Below are positions 6,625 to 14,815 of a stretch of 14,815 nucleotides of DNA, in pieces. The notes under the pieces are model-generated. The model saw nothing but the letters and a program-made list of their open reading frames with translations. It did not search any database and had not been told where the DNA came from. A program made the translations under genes and the position numbers. This DNA comes from Haplosporangium gracile (taxonomy: Eukaryota > Mortierellomycota > Mortierellomycetes > Mortierellales > Mortierellaceae), in assembly GCA_015499985.1 (NCBI GenBank), contig JAAAUF010000845.1, positions 1-14,815 of the forward strand, read 5' to 3'. Position 1 is the stretch's first letter, and each line of letters begins with the position of its first letter.

Positions 6625-8667
6625 ATGTTTGTCCCAAGGAGCATCAGCACACAAAAAAAAGACCGGCAACCTTTTCGCATCCCTTTACGCTCGTCTGTGC
6701 AGCACTTGACAACAACAGCAACAACTTGTCCAGGAGACACTTTCGCGCAAGCTATTATTCATCAGAGTGGACAGAATGAACACGCGCGATGGCTCGCAGA
6801 ACGAATGGCGGCACGACAGACGAACCTGGAGGGCCTTTCAAGGCATAATGACGCCAACAATAGCAAAAGTGGCAGCAGCAGCAGGTATGAAGCAATTAGG
6901 AACATAGCTTCTGAAGAATGTATATCATCGTGACAAAGGTTTGCTGATCTTAACTTTTTATTTTGTCTGGTTAGCAGAGACACACTGACCCACCAGAACA
7001 AGTCTGATCAATCGACGCAGCATGAATTGGAACACGCCGTTCTACCATTGTCCTCCGATATAAACGCTGAACCGGCTCAAGCACCGTCTGTTCATCCACC
7101 CCAGGCATTCTACTCAACCACCAGGATCATTGCCAATATCACCGGATACAGAGAATCAGCCAGGACAGCATCCATGTCACCTCAGGATGTCAAGGATCTT
7201 CAAGAGGCTCACAAGATTCATATCGAGGGCAAGCAGTTCCCAAAGCCCATCTTGTCCTTTGAAGATTGTGGACTTCCCGTTAAGATACTTACAAACTTAG
7301 CCGACAAGGGATTCGCGCGACCGAAGAGTGTTCAAGTACAGTCGGTGCCCGCTGGATTATCTGGACGAGACATGGTCATTTCTGCTGAGACTGGATCTGG
7401 CAAGACCGCGGGATTCTTGATACCAATCCTCACCCACGCCTATGGGCTGTCACAATCTTCTTCAGCTACGATGCAGGGACCATTCGCATTGGTCTTGGCA
7501 CCTACACGTGAGCTGGCGATGCAAATCGAGCAAGTCGCCAAAGATATGGTTCAGGGAATGCCAAACATGCGGACAGCACTGCTTGTTGGTGGCCAAGCCA
7601 TGGCAAACCAAGCGCATCGACTTTCACAGAATATTCAAATCGCCATCGCCACACCAGGACGACTCATCGACATTCTTGCTAAGCACACGGATATCACCTT
7701 TTTGAATGTTTTCTGCCTTGTGTTGGACGAGGTCGACGTAATGTTCAGTCTTGGCTTTGGGAAGCAGGTCAAAAAGATTATGGATATTCTCCCAAATCCT
7801 CCTCACGGTCGGCAGTCAATCGTCTGCTCGGCAACCATCTCGAAGCGGATCCAACGGCTCGTCGAGAAGCATATGGAGAACCCCCTCAGGATCAGGATTG
7901 GCGACATGAAGGAGCAGAAACAGGAGCCGAAGTCGACTACCCGCGCGATTGACGTCCTTTCGCCTTCCTCCAAGATCAAACAGACAATCATGTGGGTAGA
8001 GAACGATTCCAAGAAGAAAGAGCTCTTTTCGATTCTCAAGGATCCAAAGTACTATCGACCACCGGTTTTGATATTTGTAGAGTCTCGAGTCGGGGCAGAC
8101 TTGCTGGCGAACGCAATTCAGGCCAAGTGTCCAGGTGTCAAGGCGGCTTCTGTTCACGGCAACAAATCTCTCGAAGAGCGAGCGTCAATACTAAAGGCAA
8201 TTGTGGATGGCACAATGCCTGTGGTCGTGGCGACTGGTCTTCTTGCTCGAGGTCTGAATCTACATGTTGCGACGGTCATCAACTTTGACATGGCATCATC
8301 CATCACCGAGTACGTTCACCGTGTCGGGCGTGCAGACCCAGAGGTGGCGACCAAGGTAGCGGCGCAAATCAGAGGCGGGCCTAAGCTTGGCGGTATGGCA
8401 TGGGCAATAACTTTTATCAACAGCGACCACCAGTCGATCCATAGCGAATTCGCAAGCATGCTTGATGGACTAGACACCAATCAAGTAACACCTCTTCCGC
8501 CACAGCTCAAATCTCTAATAGTCCGAGACGCCCGCCAGATATTGGATTCATCCCAGCAACCAGCCTCAACAAGACCCGTAGTCAACACCTCCAAACGGAA
8601 AGTTACTGTTGCTCAGCAGAGCCATGGTGGCGGTGCTGTTGGAACCAAGAAGCACAGATGGTCATGA
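6625..8667 (+). CDS. DDX59: DDX59-type DEAD-box ATP-dependent RNA helicase (two exons)
   Basis: Exons 6625-6884 and 6975-8667, intron 90 nt (donor GTATGA, branch CTTAAC, acceptor TTAG, phase 2); 650 residues. The ATP-dependent RNA-unwinding core shows a Q motif region with Q207, Walker A AETGSGKT (224-231), PTRELA (263-268), TPGR (313-316), motif II DEVD (338-341), SAT (372-374), motif V ATGLLARGLN (506-515) and motif VI HRVGRA (535-540). The start MFVPRS matches the N-terminus I know of vertebrate DDX59, and the downstream segments VLIFVESRVGADLL, NFDMASS and LPPQL fit that family too, so the upstream ATG at 6625 was chosen. Oddities are Val for Ala in DEAD, about 14 extra residues inside motif VI, and no Cys-rich zf-HIT domain, which animal DDX59 has. 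AATAAA follows nine bases after the stop. Confidence 0.88.
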
Positions 8668-8675
8668 ATAACAGC

Positions 8676-8681
8676 AATAAA
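8676..8681 (+). terminator. Poly(A) signal AATAAA of the helicase gene
   Basis: AATAAA starts nine bases after the helicase stop codon, and a second AAATAAATAA-like stretch follows near 8728. The 3' UTR must be very short, because the COQ2 start codon is only 120 bases from the helicase stop. Confidence 0.5.
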
Positions 8682-8787
8682 AAAGTTCCTGAATATTGGT
8701 GGCGTCGCGCAGTGATAAACACAGTCAAAATAAATAAGCCGGGTCCTTCCTTTCGCTCTTTCCTTCACACACTCTCCACTCTTACAG

Positions 8788-10248
8788 ATGCTGAACAGCG
8801 CAGGAGCATCGATTTGGCACCATGCCGCGATCGGCGCAATCAGGACACGCCAAACATCTATCTTTTCACAACTAAAGTCAACACAGCATCACGTACCACT
8901 TACTCACGGAATGGGCTGGAACAGATCACTCTTGCCCCCAAGGACCCTGACCATGTTCGCGAGGAGATCTCCCTGGACCAAGAGCAAGTCTGCAGGCACC
9001 GCACCCGTCAATATGCTGTCAGTCTTCAGAGCACGGACATACGGAATATCACCACTTACCAACGGACTCAAGCACACCTTTTCCACAGGAACAAGCGCCC
9101 ACGCTGTGGACGAGAACAAGGACGCATTACCCTCTGCAGTTGTCCCTGGAACATGGTTGGACCGGATGCCAAAGTCTGTCCAGCCTTACCTCTACCTGAC
9201 ACGCATTGACAAACCTATTGGCACCTGGTTGCTGTTTTGGCCCTGTGGTAATTGATCTGGATCTCGTGGCCTTGTCTTGCTTGTCCATTGTTTCGTGTTT
9301 CCAGCTGTTGACTCGGTTTCTTATTATTTTCTTCATTTATTTTTATACTATTAGCCTGGGGAATTACAATGGCTTCATACAGCGCTCACCTTCCCTTGAC
9401 GTCCACACTATCGACAATCGGACTCTTTGGAATCGGCGCTGTTATCATGCGTGGCGCGGGATGTACCATCAACGACCTCTGGGATCGCAACATTGACAAG
9501 AAGGTTGAGCGGACAAAGGTTCGACCTCTGGCCTCTGGTGCCGTCACACCAATCCAGGCCATTGCCTTTTTGGGTCTCCAGCTTGGCGCAGGACTTGCTG
9601 TATTGACGCAACTTAACCTTTACAGGTAAGGAGCCAGGAACGATATATGGGATGCATATGATACTGTCTTATCGTCATCAGGTACTAACAGATCGAGTCC
9701 TTGTCCTTTCTAGCATTATTCTTGGGGCGTCTTCCTTGTCGCTAGTTGCGAGTTATCCAGCCATGAAGCGCATTACTTACTGGCCTCAGGTTGTTCTTGG
9801 ACTTGCATTCAATTGGGGTGCATTACTGGGATCGTCTGCCATGCTGGGAGCTGCTAATTGGCCAGTTGCTCTCCCTCTTTATGCCTCCGGTGTCTGCTGG
9901 ACCCTTGTCTACGATACCATCTATGCCCACCAAGACAAGAAAGACGATGTCAAGATTGGCGTAAAGTCTACAGCTCTGCGCTTTGGCGAGAAGACACCCG
10001 AGTTCTTGGCTGCCTTCTCCACAGGAATGGTCTCTATGTTGGCATTGGCAGGCTACATGAACGATCAGGGATTTCTGTTCTATGCTCTCTCTGTCGGTGG
10101 TACAGCTGCTCATTTGGCATGGCAGCTTAGGACTGTCAACTATGAGAATCCTGCAGACTGTTGGAGCAAGTTTGCTAGTAACAAGTGGACAGGTGCCTTG
10201 GTGTTCGGTGGTATTGCCGGAGACTATCTTCACCAGTTGACGATGTGA
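8788..10248 (+). CDS. COQ2: 4-hydroxybenzoate polyprenyltransferase, mitochondrial (three exons)
   Basis: COQ2 attaches the polyprenyl tail to 4-hydroxybenzoate in the inner mitochondrial membrane, an early step of ubiquinone synthesis. Exons 8788-9247, 9355-9625 and 9714-10248 give 421 residues. The introns are 107 nt (phase 1) and 88 nt (phase 2); the second has a perfect TACTAAC branch point at 9683-9689. The UbiA signatures are present: NDLWDRNID (193-201) and [13 protein letters not shown] (310-322), the two Asp-rich Mg/prenyl-diphosphate sites. The conserved lead-in [20 protein letters not shown] lies at 134-153, and RPLASGAV at 210-217. Several hydrophobic helices follow. The first 107 residues contain no Asp or Glu and are rich in Arg, Ser and His, as expected of a mitochondrial import signal. 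The ATG directly follows CTTACAG, so a 5' UTR intron ending there is possible. Confidence 0.95.
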
Positions 10249-10950
10249 AACAGCCAGTTAAACACGCATAAACCATTCGTCTACTCTAACTCCAAGGTTG
10301 ATAATGTCTATCGTAATACTGCAGGATTATATCTTCACAACGCCTATTGCACCTTTTGAAACTCGTTCAAAAATCGAAGAAGGTTGTCGATGCAAACGTA
10401 TCTTACGATGCGATCCGTTTTCACAGGACGTTAGTTATCAGGTGCCAGGGCCTTCTTGGGAGCAGTAGTTTGTCTGTGAGAGTGAGTGTGAAACAAGGAA
10501 TCGCTGTCTTAAATCAGGGTCCAGGTTGACTATGGGATCTGTATGAGTGTTATGAACCGACAGAATTTGCTGTTGTTGCCCTGAAGAGAGATTGCGTTCA
10601 TTACATAGTCTCTGCATCGAGAGGGAACAAACGGAGCCTGTTTTTTTTGACTACGCCAAGGGTGCATCCAGGAATAATCTAAAATACTTTTTTTGAGTAG
10701 CAGAGAGAGAGCCGGGGCGGGACCCGTCATTCCACACCTCCCTGATTCCACTCCTTCTAATCCCATCCGTCTGATCTAGCTGTCCTTGCTTCTCTTGGCT
10801 CCGGCCTGTGTATCACCAATACCTTACAAACCTTTTTTTTTCACTATATATACACCCGTCTGTCGAACAACTATATGCTTAACTCGCCCTTCCCTATCGC
10901 CTCATTGTATCACAACTCACTTCTCTTTTTTTTCTACATTCCTTGTGAGA
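10249..10950. other. Intergenic region between COQ2 and the GH16 gene
   Basis: No gene is supported in this 702-base stretch. The first half is the COQ2 3' region. The last 180 bases are pyrimidine-rich on the plus strand and contain a TATA box at 10845-10852, about 100 bases before the start codon of the GH16 gene. Confidence 0.5.
10845..10852 (+). promoter_or_regulatory. TATA box of the GH16 gene
   Basis: TATATATA within CACTATATATACACC lies 99 bases upstream of the ATG at 10951. It is followed by a C/T- and A-rich leader, a normal arrangement for a Pol II gene with a leader of about 70 bases. Confidence 0.55.
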
Positions 10951-12777
10951 ATGGCGCCCCTTCAGAAAATTGGGCGAGTTTTTCTCGCGACTTTACTACT
11001 TGTTCGAGCACAGAGTGAACTTGTTTCAACATCCCTCTCTGCCACTGTCAATCTTGTCCCTCTATCAGTACCCATAGCACCTGCTGCAGCGATAACAAAA
11101 CCTCTCAAGGGATCATGTCGTTACCATCCTGAAGGTGGCACATGTCCGGAACACGCGCCCTGCTGTCTAAACGGATACTGCTCTGGTACGAGCTCCGGAA
11201 CTTGTAGGCGCGCCTTCTCTCTGTTACTTGGGATTGGCTATCTTTCTTAACTCATTTCTCTCGCTTTAAAAAAAAAATGATTTTTGGTCGTCATGAATAG
11301 ATAACCCACGCTATTGTTCGACAGGCTGCGAACCAAAGAACTCGTGGAAAGAGTCCAGCTGCTTCCCTCAGGCCTTTTGCTCAAATATTCATGAGGTACT
11401 ACACAAACAAAAAAAATAAGGCCGCATGGACCATGTCATGTCAGTCAAGTGCCCTTAACATTTGCCCGATGCGATCGCTTTATTAGCTGACCCTTTTGTT
11501 GTCCTTATTGTCATCTGTCCTCAGGACTTTAGCCAACCAAGACTCGCAAGCAGCAAGACTTTCAATGGCAACCCTTATCAATTTGACTTTAGTAGGTACA
11601 AAAGGGGGGATTCATTCACCCCTTCAGATGCATGTTTGGTCCTGGATAGATTGCTAATTATGATTTCCTTTGTTTTTTCTTTGCCATTCAGCGACGGATT
11701 ATAACGCCGAGGGCGTCATTGTTCAGGATTCAAAACTCAGGATCTCGATGGAGCTTGATCGCGTCCCCAACTCTTATGGTCGACCACAAGGTTTGGGATC
11801 TGTGGTGTCGACTACTCGATTCATGCAGTACGGCAAGGTCAAGGCCCGCATCAAAACCGGCTCAAACTCGCCTGGAGTTGTGTCTGCTTTCATTATCAGG
11901 AACGAAGATCCAGGAGACGAGATCGACTTTGAGGTGGTTGGCAGAGATCCGACCGAGGCACAAACGAACTTTTACTACCAGACCCCTCCAGACATGCCGA
12001 TAGATTTGATCGATTACAGCAACACGGGCAAGCAGCCGCTCAGCACCAACACGGCCTTGGACTTTCATGACTATGAGATTGAGTGGATGCCCGAGTACAT
12101 TTTGTGGAAGGTCGACGACAAGGTGATCCGACATGTGTTTAGGAACGAGACCAAGGACGACATCGGTATCGATCCTTCGACAGGACAGACAAGAAAGAGA
12201 TATCCTTCCTCGCCCGCGAGGATTCAGTTTGGAATCTGGGATGGTGGCCAGGGCTCAGAGGGCACAGCAACATGGGCGGGTACTCCGACGGATTGGTCCA
12301 AGCCCGATCAGATCTATGAGGTTCAGGTGGACTATGTCGACATTCAATGCTGTAAGTCGATCTTGCATTTCTTGAAATTCGTTTCGTTTGCGAGCTGCTC
12401 TGCTGTCGCGCGGCTTGTCCATTAATGCATGCACGCAAGGATCCTTCTTTCTAATTGGCATGTCTGCCCTCATTTTTCTTGTCGCTATTACAGACTATCC
12501 TGGAAACAAGACTCAGACTTGGCCTCCCGCAGGCTATGGTCCGACCAAGATACACGATGGACCCTATTTCACACCAGGTCTAGACAACAGAAATGGTCAT
12601 GACGCAGACGACAGTTTCTACAATGAGCAGGAGAATGGTGTCCATGCGTACGTCCCTTTCTACAAGAACCCCAAGTTGATGATTCCTACAGGCTGTCTCA
12701 TGGGTCTTGCGTTGGTCGTTGTTGGCACAATTGAGGTGGTGAGACGTCGTCGACTGTCCAAGGTGCGGTGGTCATGA
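10951..12777 (+). CDS. Crh-like GH16 chitin-glucan transglycosylase with CBM18 and C-terminal TM (five exons)
   Basis: Crh enzymes cross-link chitin to beta-glucan in the fungal wall. Exons 10951-11203, 11325-11395, 11525-11591, 11692-12351 and 12494-12777; 444 residues; introns 121, 129, 100 and 142 nt. A signal peptide (GRVFLATLLLVRAQS) is followed by a chitin-binding type 18 module with Cys at 56, 65, 71, 72, 77, 85 and 86, then the GH16 domain. The catalytic hexapeptide DEIDFE is at 206-211 (nucleophile E207, acid/base E211). The C-terminus, about 411-444, is a hydrophobic segment (CLMGLALVVVGTIEVV) followed by RRRRLSKVRWS. This reads as a type I membrane anchor and not as the GPI signal usual for yeast Crh1. 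There is no long Ser/Thr linker. The first donor (GTAGGC, 11204) was chosen because it keeps the sixth and seventh Cys; GTACGA at 11186 is an in-phase alternative. Confidence 0.9.
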
Positions 12778-13203
12778 GTGAGGCCAAATGCCAATCAAAC
12801 ACACACATCATGAGTCGAGAGTCGAGGTCGAGAGCAGGCGTCGAGGGTGGTGGAATTACGAAAAAGAGGGCGAAGGAAGGGTTGAATTTTAGTAGCATCA
12901 GCCAGCATCCATTATATCTGTAATTAGCATTGAAATCTATTTATTACACACAATGTCCAACTGCACAACGAAACCATTATCAAGGGATGCGAATGTAAAT
13001 AGGAGAGGGGGGTGAGTGGCGATACAAGGGACCATGGTCCGTCTCTGTTAGGGACTAAACGGAAACTTTTGACGAACAACTGTGTGTTTTTTCATGCAAC
13101 TTCTCCCTTCCCCTTCCCTTCCTTCCTTACTTCCCTCACTCTGTCATTCTTTCCCTCTCTGAAGTTCTGTCTCACTCTCACTTGCCTTCCCACTCGAAAA
13201 AAA

Positions 13204-13224
13204 GGAAGAAAGAAAGAAAGAAAA
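13204..13224. repeat. GAAA microsatellite
   Basis: Tandem copies of GAAA (about five, the first imperfect) lie in the intergenic region, directly after the CT-rich stretch. This is a simple repeat, seen directly. Confidence 0.8.
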
Positions 13225-13924
13225 CAACATATATTTCGAAGAGTGTGAGTTCACACATTCACTTTCGCTTGTCCCTCTGGCTCTGCTTAGGCCGAGACGG
13301 ACCGTGTTCCCCGACAGATCGATCCTAGCGGACGATATTTGGTGCCGACTGTTCAGGTCGATTGAAGACATTTTTTTGTATCATCTCTTGGCAAGTCAGG
13401 CTCAAGTGATCCGGTAACCTCTCACAACAGCTTTCTTTAGCACTTGTTGGCTGTGTGGCTGTTTTGAATCACTCTGTAGTCTCAATTCAATTCATTTTCC
13501 AAAATAAGGAGACTAATAATTGGTTCTCTCTCTCAGATACTCTTTTTTATTTCATTCCACGTCTCTCTTTTTTTTTTTTATCTCCTTTCTTTTCGTTTCA
13601 TTCTTCTTCTAGTTCCTCTTCGTCTTCTTTTCGTTCTTCATCACTCTTTCTTCTTCCACTCTCCACTCTTTCCTCTTCTCCCTTCCTGCCGTTCCTTCCC
13701 TTTCTTTATCCTTGGTCCTCTTCTCTCCCCCCCCGCCCTCCCTCCGTCTCTCTTAGTTAGTCGTCCCTGGATTGTGCAACAAGATAACTTTATCAACGTT
13801 AAGCAGCACAACCCATCACCTCCCATCAACCACCCAATCATTCTCCTCCCTTTACCTTTTCTTTTAACCCTCACTTCCCTCCTCAACGGACAACCCTGCA
13901 ACGACCACACGTACAACCATCCCT

Positions 13925-13958
13925 CTCTCTTTCTCTTACGCCTCTCTTTCTCTTACGC
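13925..13958. repeat. 17-bp perfect tandem duplication in the GH5 leader
   Basis: CTCTCTTTCTCTTACGC occurs twice without a gap (13925-13941 and 13942-13958), and the start of a third unit follows (CTCTCTC). The second copy ends 23 bases before the ATG, so it lies in the 5' UTR or core promoter. Confidence 0.9.
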
Positions 13959-13981
13959 CTCTCTCGACATCACTCTCCACG

Positions 13982-14565
13982 ATGCCGACTAGCAATGCCT
14001 CCCCATCGAGTCCTGTCTTCACCGAACAGCCCTCTGCTGTCCCCGCCATGACCTTCCGCCCTCATCATCTTAAGGCACAGGAACTGAAGCACACTCATTC
14101 CTTCTCATCCATGTCCTCTTATGCCTCTTCAACCCACACCGACACCGAATCCGGCTCAAACTCGTCTTCAGAAGAAGAAAGACCTACCAAGAACCATTCA
14201 GTTCCAGCCAAAACACGGAAAGGCGAGCGCCGCCCTGGCGGAGGATCGTCCCTGAGACCCGCAGGCAAGGCTCACGACTGGTATTCAGGAGGACGGATCA
14301 CCTCCAACGGTCGCTGGTTCCGTGATGCCCAAAACAGGACTCTCTTGCTCCGCGGTGTCAACCTCTGCGGTAACTCCAAGCTTCCCACCACCCCCAACGG
14401 CAGCACACATCTGAATGAGGGCTTTTTCGACCACCGGAACGTCTGCTTTCTCGGCCGGCCCTTCCCGCGAGACCAGGCCGACGAGCACTTTTCAAGACTT
14501 CGGCGGTGGGGCCTGACCTTTGTCCGCCTCCTGGTTCCCTGGGAAGCACTTGAGCACTCTGGACC
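13982..14565 (+). CDS. GH5 ergosteryl-beta-glucosidase / glucocerebrosidase-like, first exon only
   Basis: Partial: 194 residues plus two bases, ending at donor GTAAGT (14566) in phase 2; the rest lies beyond the window. Residues 1-85 are a Ser/Thr- and charge-rich extension without a signal peptide, suggesting a cytosolic enzyme. From about 100 the conserved GH5 start appears: GRITSNGRWFRDAQNRTLLL, RGVNLCGNSKLP, GFFDHRNVCFLGRPFP, then HFSRLRRWGLTFVRLLVPWE before the exon ends. This pattern fits the fungal EGCrP2/EGH1 family, which removes glucose from ergosteryl glucoside or glucosylceramide in membrane-lipid turnover. The catalytic glutamates are expected in later exons and cannot be seen. 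The substrate choice between sterol glucoside and ceramide is not decidable from this exon. Confidence 0.85.
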
Positions 14566-14815
14566 GTAAGTTGTCACTCATCTTTTTCAACCCCCTTTTA
14601 GAAACCTGCCGATCCCCTTGTCCACCGCTGTCTTCCTTGTCATGCAACCACACCGACTTTGTTTCTGTGACAATATGGCCGAACAGCCTCTTTTTTTTCT
14701 TTTCTTATTTTCGATTGTGTTTTCTCGCAACGGATGCACTTAATTTTGGACCAATTATTGCAATCTTGGGTATCGATGTGTTCCACGCTTGTACCTCCTC
14801 TGCTCCCACAACCCT
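14566..14815 (+). other. First intron of the GH5 gene, running off the window
   Basis: It starts at the consensus donor GTAAGT. In the remaining 250 bases no acceptor leads into a recognisable GH5 continuation. AG after TTTT (14602-14603) opens a frame, but its translation does not resemble the family. If the next exon lies outside, this intron is longer than any other in the window (55-142 nt). Confidence 0.5.

Larger units (their letters stand above)
12778..13981. promoter_or_regulatory. Intergenic region and CT-rich promoter/leader of the GH5 gene
   Basis: This 1.2-kb stretch has no supported gene. From 13081 to 13190 and from 13535 to 13755 the plus strand is almost continuously C/T, then A/C-rich up to the ATG at 13982. 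A GAAA microsatellite lies at 13204-13224, and a 17-bp tandem duplication sits in the leader at 13925-13958. Phe/Ser-rich frames over the CT tracts are compositional. Confidence 0.5.

Noticed and set aside
6776..6884. Alternative helicase starts at 6776 (other frame) and 6805
   Set aside because: The frame from 6776 does not join the second exon in phase. 6805 is possible, but the MFVPRS start at 6625 matches the family.
8658..9209. 183-codon plus-strand frame overlapping the first COQ2 exon
   Set aside because: The COQ2 frame has splice sites, an import signal and family motifs; the other frame is His/Arg/Thr-rich shadow.
10786..10950. Start codon at 10786 in frame with the GH16 gene
   Set aside because: The added 55 residues lie over the TATA box and CT-rich leader. 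The ATG at 10951 gives a normal signal peptide.
13012..13760. Plus-strand frames at 13012-13248 and 13455-13760
   Set aside because: They are translations of CT tracts and a microsatellite upstream of the GH5 gene, without motifs or splice continuity.
1..14815. Transposon, CRISPR array, or biosynthetic cluster
   Set aside because: No transposase, reverse transcriptase, terminal repeats, spaced identical repeats or clustered pathway enzymes were found. The only inverted repeat of note carries tRNAs.

Overview
The window looks like nuclear DNA of a filamentous fungus, most likely an early-diverging one (Mucoromycota, possibly Mortierella-like; this placement is an inference). The reasons are short GT-AG introns (about 55-142 nt) with fungal branch points, coding-strand CT-rich tracts ahead of several start codons, a cell-wall transglycosylase of the Crh type with an N-terminal chitin-binding module, and spliceosomal and tRNA genes without encoded CCA. 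All spliced models below were built by eye from splice sites, phase and reading frame.

Left part (1-4000) is gene-poor. It holds a minus-strand U6 snRNA gene or U6-derived copy (about 411-511) that runs into a short hairpin and a degenerate GGGCAAC repeat with a period of about 24 bp. Next come a tentative small membrane-protein gene (829-1366, minus) and a decayed or frame-disrupted minus-strand gene (about 2250-2919) behind a TATA box. Two sequence-identical tRNA-Pro(AGG) genes face each other as a 118-bp-armed inverted repeat (3411-3766).

Middle part: a five-exon minus-strand gene (4007-6171) encodes a 593-residue, Ser/Pro/Gln-rich, probably nuclear phosphoprotein that I do not recognise. 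It is divergent from a two-exon DDX59-type DEAD-box RNA helicase (6625-8667), with a 453-bp shared upstream region. About 120 bp after the helicase comes the three-exon COQ2 gene (8788-10248), for mitochondrial 4-hydroxybenzoate polyprenyltransferase of ubiquinone synthesis.

Right part: a five-exon Crh-like GH16 chitin-glucan transglycosylase with an N-terminal CBM18 module and a C-terminal membrane anchor (10951-12777). A 1.2-kb intergenic region follows, with CT-rich promoter sequence, and then the first exon of a GH5 ergosteryl-glucosidase/glucocerebrosidase-like gene (13982-14565) that continues outside the window.

The protein genes are ordinary eukaryotic neighbours and not an operon. 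No mobile element, CRISPR array or biosynthetic cluster was seen. The most unusual material is the U6/GGGCAAC/hairpin segment, the tRNA inverted duplication, the altered motifs II and VI of the helicase, and the unrecognised five-exon phosphoprotein.
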